Positions 1 to 7,543 of a DNA stretch of 64,000 nt are shown piece by piece. Below the pieces are notes generated by a model. The model had not been told where the DNA came from, did not search any database, and saw only the letters and a program-made list of their open reading frames with translations. The position numbers were made by a program, and so were the translations under genes. Every line of letters starts with the position of its first letter. Within the stretch, counting starts at the first letter, position 1. Origin of the DNA: Acidovorax sp. (GTDB taxonomy: Bacteria; Pseudomonadota; Gammaproteobacteria; Burkholderiales; Burkholderiaceae_C); the NCBI RefSeq assembly GCF_021287135.1, contig NZ_JAJTBB010000031.1, forward strand, positions 1 through 64,000. Reading direction: 5' to 3'.

Positions 1-1064
1 TGCTGACCGACACCCGCTTGCCCGTCACCCAGGTGGCGCTGTCCAGCGGATTTGGCAGCGTGCGTCGCTTCAACGCGGCGTTTGCGACGCATTACGGCCT
101 CAACCCCAGCCAATTGCGCCGCGCGGGCGCGCCAGCAGCCCCTGGCGATGCAGGGCTGTGCGGCAGCATCCGCCTGGCGTACCGGCCACCGCTGGATGTG
201 CCAGCGCTGCTGACCTTTTTTGCGCAGCGCCAGTTCACCGGCGTGGAATGCGCCGACCCCGCCAACGGCACCTTGCGGCGCACCGTGCGGCTGCAGGCCG
301 GTTCCCGGGAGCTGACCGGCTGGATGGCGGCACGCTTTGACACCGCACGCCACCAGGTGTGGCTGCAGACCAGCGAACACCTGGCCCCCGCACTGGCCCA
401 GGTGATTGCACGGGTGCGCGCCATGCTCGACCTGGACGCAGACCCTGCCGCCATCCATGCGGTGCTGGGCGCGGCCTTTCCGGGCACCGAGGGCCTGCGT
501 GTGCCGGGTGCCTTTGATGGCTTCGAACTGGCCGTGCGCGCCGTGCTGGGCCAGCAGATCACCGTGGCGGCCGCCCGCACGCTGGGCCAGCGGCTGGTGG
601 AGCGCCTGGGCGAGCCCCTGGCCACGCCGTGGCCGGAGCTGAACCGCCTGTTCCCCACGGCCGCCGTGCTGGCCGCGGCCGACGGCGACACGCTGGGGCA
701 GCTGGGCATCGTGCGCCAGCGCCAGGCCGCCATCGTGGCCCTGGCCCGCGCGGTGGACAGCGGCGCCTTGGCCCTGCACGCGGGCGCGGACGTCGCCCGC
801 ACCACCGCCGCGCTGTGCGCCCTGCCCGGCATCGGCGACTGGACCGCGCAATACATCGCCATGCGGGTGCTGCGCTGGCCGGACGCCTTTCCCGCCGGGG
901 ACGTGGCGCTGCACAAGGCGCTGGGGGTGCAGGGGCAGCGCCACCCGGCGCGGGCCGCCGAGGCGGCCTCGCAGGCCTGGCGGCCGTGGCGCAGCTACGG
1001 CGTGCTGCGCGCCTGGGCGGCAGGCACGGTCGTGCCCGCCACAACTTTACTATCAAAACAATAG
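1..1064 (+). CDS. alkA: AlkA/Ada-type DNA-3-methyladenine glycosylase II, 5' end missing
   Basis: Base-excision repair glycosylase that removes alkylated purines. The frame is open from base 3 at the window edge, so the gene begins outside. What remains starts inside an AraC-type helix-turn-helix (VALSSGFGSVRRFNAAF), followed by an AlkA N-terminal domain and an HhH-GPD glycosylase domain with the hairpin LPGIGDWTAQYIAMR and the catalytic-Asp segment DAFPAGD. This order matches Ada-AlkA fusion proteins, which also carry an N-terminal Zn methyl-acceptor domain; whether that domain is present cannot be seen. The last codons and the TAG stop (LLSKQ) lie within a dispersed AGCGCT repeat, so the C-terminal residues look repeat-derived. 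The neighbour ogt is functionally matched. Confidence 0.88.
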   Translation, partial: LTDTRLPVTQVALSSGFGSVRRFNAAFATHYGLNPSQLRRAGAPAAPGDAGLCGSIRLAYRPPLDVPALLTFFAQRQFTGVECADPANGTLRRTVRLQAGSRELTGWMAARFDTARHQVWLQTSEHLAPALAQVIARVRAMLDLDADPAAIHAVLGAAFPGTEGLRVPGAFDGFELAVRAVLGQQITVAAARTLGQRLVERLGEPLATPWPELNRLFPTAAVLAAADGDTLGQLGIVRQRQAAIVALARAVDSGALALHAGADVARTTAALCALPGIGDWTAQYIAMRVLRWPDAFPAGDVALHKALGVQGQRHPARAAEAASQAWRPWRSYGVLRAWAAGTVVPATTLLSKQ

Positions 1065-1114
1065 CTGCCCGCGCTTGTGTATCAAGCGCTAGATCCCATT
1101 TTTATTCAAAATTT
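1046..1114. repeat. dispersed AGCGCT-core inverted repeat, copy 1
   Basis: AT-rich stretch between alkA and ogt containing AATAGCTG, then GCGCTT and AAGCGC as inverted arms around a short loop, then a T-rich flank ending near TTCAAAATTT. The same layout recurs across the window. Confidence 0.7.
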
Positions 1115-1122
1115 CGACCGCC

Positions 1123-1776
1123 ATGCAATTCCATCCCCTCACGGTGCAGCTGCGCACCATCACCGCCCTGGGGCCCGTGCGCCTGGCGGCTTCGCCCGTC
1201 GGGCTTGCGGGCGTCTGGTTCGAAGGCCAGCGGCACGCGCCCGTGGCGTTGCTGGCGGGCTCGGCCGCCTGGGCCCTGGCGGCCAGCGACCACCCGGTGC
1301 TGGCCGCCGCAGCGCGCCAGCTGCAGCAGTACCTGCAAGGCGAGCGCACGGACTTCGACCTGCCGCTGGACCTGTCGGGCGGCACCGCGTTCCAGCAAGA
1401 GGTCTGGCGGGCGTTGCTGGCCGTGGGCCGCGGCGCCACGACCACCTATGGCGCCCTGAGCCGGCAGCTGGGCCGCCCGCTGGCGGTGCGGGCCGTGGGG
1501 GCAGCCGTCGGGCGCAATCCGCTCAGCGTGGTGGTGCCCTGCCACCGGGTGCTGGGGGCAGACGGAAGCCTCACGGGCTACGCGGGAGGCCTGGATCGCA
1601 AAACGGTTTTGCTGAGTCTTGAAAATGCCCTGCCGACCCGCGCTTCCCGGGCGCGGCCCGGCAGCGCCGCGGCCCGCCCCACGCCATTTCCTCCTTCGTC
1701 GCCCTCTTCCTCTTCTTCACCGAAAGACACGCATGACCACTCCCGCCCAGCAGCCGGCATCGCACTGGATTGCTGA
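1123..1776 (+). CDS. ogt: methylated-DNA--protein-cysteine methyltransferase
   Basis: Suicide repair protein that moves the methyl group from O6-methylguanine to its own cysteine. The active-site motif PCHRV is present with Cys140, preceded by the DNA-binding helix region (TTYGALSRQLGRP) and followed by LTGYAGGLDRK, as in the Ogt/MGMT family. The family normally ends about where LLSLENA occurs (near residue 170). Here the frame runs on for about 50 residues of Ala/Pro/Ser-rich sequence and overlaps the next gene by 44 nt, so the tail is probably unselected read-through rather than a domain. It follows alkA, forming a small alkylation-repair pair. Confidence 0.9.
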   Translation: MQFHPLTVQLRTITALGPVRLAASPVGLAGVWFEGQRHAPVALLAGSAAWALAASDHPVLAAAARQLQQYLQGERTDFDLPLDLSGGTAFQQEVWRALLAVGRGATTTYGALSRQLGRPLAVRAVGAAVGRNPLSVVVPCHRVLGADGSLTGYAGGLDRKTVLLSLENALPTRASRARPGSAAARPTPFPPSSPSSSSSPKDTHDHSRPAAGIALDC

Positions 1777-2647
1777 ATTCATCCTGCTGGCAGCGCTTTG
1801 GGGAGCCTCCTTCCTCTTCATGCGCCTGGGCGCATCGGAATTCGGCCCGCTGCCGCTGGTGGGGTTGCGGGTGGCGCTGGCTGCCGCGTTCCTCTGGCCC
1901 ATCATGGTGCGCCAGGGGCACAGCGCGGCGCTGCGCCGGCATTGGCGGCCCATCCTGCTCGCGGGGGTTCTCAATTCGGCCATTCCGTTTGCGCTGTTCG
2001 CGTGGGCCGTGCTGCACATTGCCACCGGGGTCACATCCATCCTGAACGCCACGGTGCCCCTGTTTGGCGCCCTGGTGGCCTGGATGTGGCTGGGCGACCG
2101 CATCAGCGCCCTGCGCTGGACGGGCCTGGCGCTGGGCTTCGCGGGGGTGGCGCTGCTGGCCTGGCGTGCGCCGGCGGGCACAGGCTTCAAGACCGGCCAG
2201 GCGCACTGGGCGCTTGCGGCCTGTCTGCTGGCCTCGGCGTTCTACGGCCTGTCGGCCAGCTTTGCCCGGCGCTACCTGGCGGGCATCCCGCCGCTGGCCA
2301 CGGCCACCGGCAGCCAGCTGGGCGCGGCACTGGCCCTGGCCGTGCCCACGGTGTGGTTCTGGCCCGCCCAGCTGCCGGGCCTCAGGGCCTGGGGTGCCAT
2401 CGCCGCCATTGCGGTGCTGTGCACGGGCATTGCCTACATCCTGTATTTCCGCCTCATTGAAAGCGCCGGCCCCAGCCGGGCGCTGGCCGTCACCTTCATC
2501 GCGCCGGTGTTTGCGGTGCTGTACGGCACCGTGTTCCTGGGGGAGCGGGTCACGCCGTGGATGGCGGGCTGCGCGCTGGTGATCGTGTGCGGCACCTTGC
2601 TGTCAACCGGGCTTGTCAGGACGCTGGGGCGCGCAAAAGCTGCTTAG
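1733..2647 (+). CDS. EamA/DMT-family transporter
   Basis: Predicted inner-membrane drug/metabolite exporter of 304 residues with about ten hydrophobic segments in two EamA repeats. The first begins near WIAEFILLAALWGASFLFMR, the second near HWALAACLLASAFYGLSA. The substrate cannot be told from sequence; relatives export amino acids, nucleotides-sugars or small metabolites. The ATG at 1733 is chosen because the in-frame extension upstream is Arg/Pro-rich and lies inside the ogt tail. Overlap with the ogt frame suggests co-transcription with ogt. Confidence 0.85.
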   Translation: MTTPAQQPASHWIAEFILLAALWGASFLFMRLGASEFGPLPLVGLRVALAAAFLWPIMVRQGHSAALRRHWRPILLAGVLNSAIPFALFAWAVLHIATGVTSILNATVPLFGALVAWMWLGDRISALRWTGLALGFAGVALLAWRAPAGTGFKTGQAHWALAACLLASAFYGLSASFARRYLAGIPPLATATGSQLGAALALAVPTVWFWPAQLPGLRAWGAIAAIAVLCTGIAYILYFRLIESAGPSRALAVTFIAPVFAVLYGTVFLGERVTPWMAGCALVIVCGTLLSTGLVRTLGRAKAA

Positions 2648-2811
2648 AAAGGCCGCGCAGAGGCTCTAAACTCGCCCTATGGGTGTTTTTCCGGGCTTTT
2701 GCTGTCTGACCCCGCCCGCGGGCGGCGCTGGACGGTTCACCGCCTGCTTTGACCCACCCGGCCCGCCCCGCGCCCCTGCGCGCGCCCACAACAGCAACAG
2801 GATGACCGCCC

Positions 2812-5800
2812 ATGGGTAACAACACCCTGCTGGCGGGCACGGCCCTGATGCTGCTGTTGCTGGTGCTGGCCTGGCTGCCGCCGCAAGAATCCCTGCACCC
2901 CTCCCCTCGCACCGCGCTGCTGCTGGGACTGGCAGGCGGCGTGGTGTCGGTGGCGTCGTTCCAGGCGCTGCAGTGGAATGCGCCGGAGCTGCGCGTCGTG
3001 GCCTACCCCACCGCAGCAGCCTTCCTGGCGCTTTGCTTTGGTGCCGTCCCCGCCACGCTGGCGGCGCTGATCGCCCTGCTGGCGGTGCTGCGCGCGGACC
3101 CCTCCGCGGCCATCGCCGCGGTGGCCGTGCTGGGCACCGCCGTGGCCACGGGGCTGCTGTGGCGCCTGTGCGAGCAGCACCTGCGGCTGCGCAACAAGGA
3201 ATGGGTGGTGCTGGCGGGGCTGACGCTGACGCTGCCATTGTCGGTGGCGGCCAGCCTGTGGGCCGTATGGGGCGCAGCCGGGGCCGCCAGCGGCCTGCCG
3301 TGGTACCACGGAGCCGGCGTGTTCATGCTGGGGGTCGGGCGGCTGCTGCTGGCCGGCAAGGCCCGCTCCGAATTGGCGCGCCAGGACATCCAGCAAACGC
3401 TGTCCCAGCAGGAAAAGCAGTTGCGGCTGACCGTGGACTCCATGGGCGGCGGCCAGTGGCAGTGGGATGTGGTGCGGCGGCAGTTCCGCTGCCACGGCCG
3501 TTTCTATGAAGCGTTCGGCATCAGCGCGGCCGAGCAGGATGCCGGCGACTTGTGGCAGCGCTGGTACGCCCTGCGCCATCCGGCGGATGCCGACCGCAAC
3601 GCCGCCCGGCTGGCGCGGACCATGGACGGGCTCGAAGAGGCCTATGAGGCCGAGTTCCGCGTGCAGGACACCCAGGGCCGCTGGCGCTGGATCATGTCGC
3701 GCGGCACCGTGGCCAGCCGCGACGCCCAGCAGCGCCCCACGAGCCTGATCGGCATGGACGTGGACATCACCGACCACCGCGAGGTCCAGAACGCCCTGCG
3801 CTCGTCGGAAGCCAAGTACACCACCTTCTACCAGACCCTCCCGGACCCGGCGGGCATCTCGCGCATCGCCGACGGGCGCTACGTGGACGTGAACCCCGCG
3901 TTCTGCGAGGTGCTGGGCCGCCCGCGCGAGGAGATCCTCGGGCGCACGTCCATGGACCTGCGGATCTGGGCTTCGGAACAGGAGCGCACCCGGCTGGTGG
4001 AGGCTTTTCGCCGCGACGGCAAGGTGGACCGGCTGCCGCTGGTGGCGCAGCGCGACGGGGTGCGCATCCCGGGGCTGATGTCGGCCCGCTCCGTGCTCGT
4101 GGAGGGCGAGCCGTGTTTCGTCTTCGTGTTCCACGACATGTCGGAATCGGTGCGCGCCAGCGACGAGCTGCGCGCCCTCAACGGCCTGCTGCAGCAGGCC
4201 GGCCGCCTGGCGCGGCTGGGGGCCTGGGAAGACGCGCGCGGCCAGGGCCTGGTCTACTGGTCGGACGTGTGCTTTGACATCCACGGCCTGCCGCCCGGCT
4301 CCCCCCTGCCGCGCGACTACATCGACCGCCACGTTGCGCCCGCCTACCGCGAGCCGCTGCGCCAGAACTTCCGCCGCAGCATCCTGGAGCGCCGCGACTG
4401 GAGCATGGAGCTGGAAGTCCAGCACGCCGATGGCCGCCTGGTCTGGGTGCGCGCCCGCGGCGAGCCGGTGATCGAAAACGACCGGGTGACCCGCGTGCGG
4501 GGCGTGATGCAGGACATCGACGAGGCCAAGCGCGCCGAGCAGCGCCTGCGCCAGTCGGAGGAGCGCTTCTCGCGCATCTTCCAGCTCATGCCCTACCCCA
4601 TGGGCCTGTCGCACCGCAAGGACGGACGCTATGTGGACATCAACCCGGCCTGGGTGGAGATGCTGGGCATTCCCCGCGAGGAGGCCATTGGCCACACGGC
4701 CGTGGAACTGGGCATCTTCACCGCGCAAGACCGGGAGAAGCTGCTGGAGGAAGTCGAGCGCGCAGGCCACCTGAGCAGTTACGAGGTCAGCCTGAACGTG
4801 CGGGGCGGCCCGCCACGCACGGTGCTGCAGTCCATGCGCGCCACCGAGTTCGACGGAGAACCCTGCTGGCTGTTCTCGGTGCACGACATCACCGACCGCA
4901 AGCGCAACGAAGAGCGGGTGCGCGAACGCGAGGAACTGCTGTCGCTCACCCTCTCGGCCGCATCGCTGGGCCTGTGGGACTGGAACCTGGGTACTGGCAC
5001 CGTGACCGGCGATGACCGCTGGTGGTCGCTGCGCGGCGCACCGGCCCCGGAGGACCTGTCGGCCCCCACGCCCTGGACCGCCGGCATTGCCGCGGAGGAC
5101 ATCGACCGCATCGCCGCCGAACTCGCGCGGCATGCCGCCCACCCCGCAACGCCGTTCGACGCCACCTGGCGCGTCAATGCTGCGGGCGCGGTGGCGCGGT
5201 GGGTGCGCAACCTGGGCAAGATCGTCGGGTTCGACGCCCAGGGCCGCCCGGAACGCATGCTGGGCGTGGCGATCGACGTGACGCCGCAGCGGGAGCAAGA
5301 GGTCCTGCTGCAGCGCCTGGCCTTGTTCGACGCCCTGACCGGGCTGCCCAACCGCGTGCTGCTGGCGCGCAAGCTGCAGGAAAGCATGGACCAGGCGCGC
5401 CGGAGCGGGCGGCAGCTGGGCGTAGCCTATCTGGACCTGGACGGTTTCAAGCCCGTGAACGACCGCCTGGGCCACGGCGCGGGCGATCGCCTGCTGGTGG
5501 TGGTGGCCGGGCGCCTCACCCGCGCGCTGCGCCCCGCGGACACGGTGGCGCGGCTCGGCGGCGACGAGTTCGTCATCCTCCTGCCCGACCTGGGTGCCGT
5601 GGGCGACTGCGAGCGCCTGATGAACCAGGTGATGGAGAGCATTTCCGCCCCCTATACCCTGGACGGCGAGCGCGTGGTGGTGACCGCCAGCATCGGCTAC
5701 ACCATGTTCCCGCAGGACGACGCCGATGCGGATGCCCTGCTGCGCCACGCCGACCAGGCCATGTACGCCGCCAAGCAGGCCGGCCGCAACCGCTTCCACC

Positions 5801-6636
5801 AGTTCGACGCAGCCCAGGAGCGGGCGCTGCAGTTGCAGCGCGAGCAAGGGCGCCACCTGCGCGAGGCACTGACGGCATCGCAGTTCACGCTGTTCCTGCA
5901 GCCCAAGGTGGACATGAAATCCGGCGCGGTGGTGGGGGCCGAGGCGCTGGCCCGCTGGCTGCATCCCGCGCGGGGACTGGTGCCGCCGGGCGAATTTCTG
6001 CCGCTGCTGGAGGGCACCGAGCTGGAGGTGACCTTCGGCGAATGGGTGGTGGAGGCCGCGTTCGGCGTGCTCGATCAGTTGCAGGCCCGCGGCGCGCAGT
6101 TGCCGGTGAGCGTGAACATCGCCGCCCAGCACCTGCAACGGCCGGATTTCGCCGACTGGATGGTGCGGTGCGCTGCGCGCCATCCCGGCGTGCCGCCCCA
6201 CCTGCTGGAAATCGAGATCACCGAAAGCGCGGCGCTGTACGACCTGGCCGCCGTGGCCCAGACGCTGACGGCGCTGCGGGCCGTGGGCATGGGCGTGTCT
6301 CTGGACGACTTTGGCACGGGCTATTCATCGCTCACGTACCTGCGGCGGCTGCCGGTGGACACGCTCAAGATCGACCAAAGCTTCGTGCACGGCATGATGG
6401 GCGACCCCGGCGATCTGGCCATCGTGCAGGGCGTGATCGGGCTGGCCCGCTCGTTTGGCTACCGCGTGATTGCCGAGGGCGTGGAAACCGTCGAGCAAGG
6501 CCAGATGCTGCTGCAGCTGGGGTGCAGCCTGGCCCAGGGCTACTGCGTGGCGCGGCCCATGCCGGAGGCGGACTTCGTGGAATGGGTGCCGGGCTGGAAG
6601 CCGCCGCAGGGCTGGCAACGGGGCCGGCCGGCGTGA
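2812..6636 (+). CDS. membrane PAS-GGDEF-EAL cyclic-di-GMP enzyme
   Basis: Large signalling protein (1274 aa) predicted to make and/or break cyclic-di-GMP at the inner membrane. Residues 1-185 hold about five or six hydrophobic segments. Five PAS-like modules follow, starting near residues 204, 329, 452, 579 and 707. The GGDEF domain starts near 837, with an intact GGDEF at 916-920 and an RPAD inhibitory I-site five residues ahead of it. The EAL domain starts near 1024 with EAL at 1044-1046, EIEITES, DDFGTGYSSL and VIAEGVET. All key residues of both domains appear intact, so either activity is possible. The input ligand is unknown. A long open frame on the other strand is a high-GC shadow. Confidence 0.93.
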   Translation: MGNNTLLAGTALMLLLLVLAWLPPQESLHPSPRTALLLGLAGGVVSVASFQALQWNAPELRVVAYPTAAAFLALCFGAVPATLAALIALLAVLRADPSAAIAAVAVLGTAVATGLLWRLCEQHLRLRNKEWVVLAGLTLTLPLSVAASLWAVWGAAGAASGLPWYHGAGVFMLGVGRLLLAGKARSELARQDIQQTLSQQEKQLRLTVDSMGGGQWQWDVVRRQFRCHGRFYEAFGISAAEQDAGDLWQRWYALRHPADADRNAARLARTMDGLEEAYEAEFRVQDTQGRWRWIMSRGTVASRDAQQRPTSLIGMDVDITDHREVQNALRSSEAKYTTFYQTLPDPAGISRIADGRYVDVNPAFCEVLGRPREEILGRTSMDLRIWASEQERTRLVEAFRRDGKVDRLPLVAQRDGVRIPGLMSARSVLVEGEPCFVFVFHDMSESVRASDELRALNGLLQQAGRLARLGAWEDARGQGLVYWSDVCFDIHGLPPGSPLPRDYIDRHVAPAYREPLRQNFRRSILERRDWSMELEVQHADGRLVWVRARGEPVIENDRVTRVRGVMQDIDEAKRAEQRLRQSEERFSRIFQLMPYPMGLSHRKDGRYVDINPAWVEMLGIPREEAIGHTAVELGIFTAQDREKLLEEVERAGHLSSYEVSLNVRGGPPRTVLQSMRATEFDGEPCWLFSVHDITDRKRNEERVREREELLSLTLSAASLGLWDWNLGTGTVTGDDRWWSLRGAPAPEDLSAPTPWTAGIAAEDIDRIAAELARHAAHPATPFDATWRVNAAGAVARWVRNLGKIVGFDAQGRPERMLGVAIDVTPQREQEVLLQRLALFDALTGLPNRVLLARKLQESMDQARRSGRQLGVAYLDLDGFKPVNDRLGHGAGDRLLVVVAGRLTRALRPADTVARLGGDEFVILLPDLGAVGDCERLMNQVMESISAPYTLDGERVVVTASIGYTMFPQDDADADALLRHADQAMYAAKQAGRNRFHQFDAAQERALQLQREQGRHLREALTASQFTLFLQPKVDMKSGAVVGAEALARWLHPARGLVPPGEFLPLLEGTELEVTFGEWVVEAAFGVLDQLQARGAQLPVSVNIAAQHLQRPDFADWMVRCAARHPGVPPHLLEIEITESAALYDLAAVAQTLTALRAVGMGVSLDDFGTGYSSLTYLRRLPVDTLKIDQSFVHGMMGDPGDLAIVQGVIGLARSFGYRVIAEGVETVEQGQMLLQLGCSLAQGYCVARPMPEADFVEWVPGWKPPQGWQRGRPA

Positions 6637-6688
6637 GGCGCGCCCCGGGGCCGCTGCACGATTCGTGCAGGGGATTTTTAGCAGAATT

Positions 6689-6745
6689 CGCCAAAATCCC
6701 TTGCCAGTCAAGCGCTAGAAGCTACTGTTTTAGTAGCAAATTTTG
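6689..6745. repeat. dispersed AGCGCT-core repeat, divergent copy 2
   Basis: Intergenic stretch after the GGDEF-EAL gene with CAAGCGCTAGAAGCTACTG and a small hairpin GCTACTGTTTTAGTAGC. It shares the AAGCGCTAG-AGCTA core with the other copies, but its left half is degenerate. Confidence 0.5.
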
Positions 6746-6992
6746 GACTCGCCTGAAAGACCCGCCATGGACATCCGCGCACTCGGCCCGCAGGACTTGA
6801 CGCTGCTGCTGGGCTTGTACACCCAGCTGCATCCGCAGGACCTCCCCCTGCCGGGCGATGCCGAAGTGCAGGCGGTGTGGACCGAGGCACTGGCCCATCC
6901 GGGCCTGCGCTACTTCGGAGGTTTCGTCGATGGCGTGCTGGTGAGCACCTGCCACATCGCGATCGTTCCGAATCTCACCCGGGGCTGCAGGC

Positions 6993-7264
6993 TCAGAACG
7001 TGTTGACGATCTCCCAGGGGTCGCGCAGCGGTCTTTGCGGGATGGGATGCCAGGCGCGGTGCGCAGTGGATAGCGCGCTATCCACAAGCGCCGCAACGCC
7101 GCAGACCGCCCGCAAAGACCACTGCCCGAAGGGTTGGAGCGAAATCGGGTGATTGGACGCCCCGGCTGCTTGCATGGGCATGAGGCCCATGCGGCGCACC
7201 CGCAGCATCCACTCCTCCCGATTGCGCTCCAACGCGATCCCCTGCGAGATCGCCAACACGTTCA
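6993..7264. mobile_element. MITE-like element with terminal and nested inverted repeats
   Basis: Inserted in the GNAT gene. The ends are about 30-bp imperfect inverted repeats (6996-7025 against 7233-7263), 28 of 30 matching with one gap, both starting GAACGTGTTG. Inside are two further inverted-repeat arms. GGTCTTTGCGGG at 7030-7041 pairs with 7109-7120 and encloses a perfect 20-bp palindrome (7066-7085, GTGGATAGC and complement). TGGAGCGAAATCGGG at 7135-7149 pairs with 7217-7231 and encloses a hairpin (7172-7192, GCATGGGC/GCCCATGC). TCA occurs at both borders (6993-6995 and 7262-7264), a possible 3-bp target duplication. No transposase is encoded. Confidence 0.8.
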
Positions 7265-7265
7265 T
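6993..7265 (-). CDS. 90-codon open frame filling the inserted element
   Basis: Read on the minus strand, the insertion is one open frame. Its ATG (7265-7263) sits at one border and its TGA (6995-6993) at the other. The product would begin MNVLAISQGIALERNREEW and end RDPWEIVNTF, both ends being encoded by the terminal inverted repeat. No family is recognised, and no signal peptide or membrane segment is evident. It could be a by-product of base composition in a structured element, or a real small protein. Expression is unsupported. Confidence 0.3.
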   Translation of the reverse strand: MNVLAISQGIALERNREEWMLRVRRMGLMPMQAAGASNHPISLQPFGQWSLRAVCGVAALVDSALSTAHRAWHPIPQRPLRDPWEIVNTF

Positions 7266-7504
7266 ACGGCCTGATCGAGAACGTGGTGACCCACGCTGAC
7301 TACCGTGGCCGCGGATGGGGGCGGGCCCTGCTGGTGCACGCACTCGCGCATGCCTGGAGCCGCGGATGCTACAAGGTCATGCTGATGACCGGCCGCAAGG
7401 ACCCGGACACCCTGCGGTTCTACGAGAACGCCGGCTTCAACCGCCACGGCAAGCAAGCCTTCGTGGCGAGGCCCCCGCACTGAGCGGGGGGCCGCAAAAC
7501 AGAG

Positions 7505-7533
7505 CCCGCCGGCGCCGTTTCGCGCGCGGCGGG
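7505..7533 (-). terminator. possible terminator after prpE
   Basis: CCCGCCG (7505-7511) and CGGCGGG (7527-7533) form a stem just beyond the prpE stop. On the minus strand it is followed by CTCTGTTTT, a weak T-run. Confidence 0.4.
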
Positions 7534-7543
7534 ACGGCCGGCC

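Larger units (their letters stand above)
6767..7483 (+). pseudogene. GNAT-family N-acetyltransferase split by an insertion
   Basis: The 5' part (ATG at 6767) encodes a GNAT N-terminus (MDIRALGPQDLTLLLGLYTQ) up to IVPNLTRGCR. The 3' part from 7265 resumes with YGLIENVVTHADYRGRGWG, the acetyl-CoA-binding R/QxxGxG region, and ends FVARPPH. Between them lie 270 extra bases that bring an in-frame TGA at 7004. Removing 6993-7262 restores a continuous frame of about 148 codons reading R-P-Y at the joint, a common GNAT sequence. The gene is therefore almost surely inactivated by the insertion. The natural substrate is unknown; relatives acetylate small amines or protein N-termini. Confidence 0.88.

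Noticed and set aside
2737-6201. 1154-codon open frame on the minus strand
   Set aside because: It lies wholly antisense to the GGDEF-EAL gene, is His/Gln/Ala/Arg-rich with no domain, and is a typical product of high third-position GC.
6743-7006. Complete short acetyltransferase gene
   Set aside because: It stops inside the inserted element and lacks the acetyl-CoA-binding half, which resumes after the insertion.
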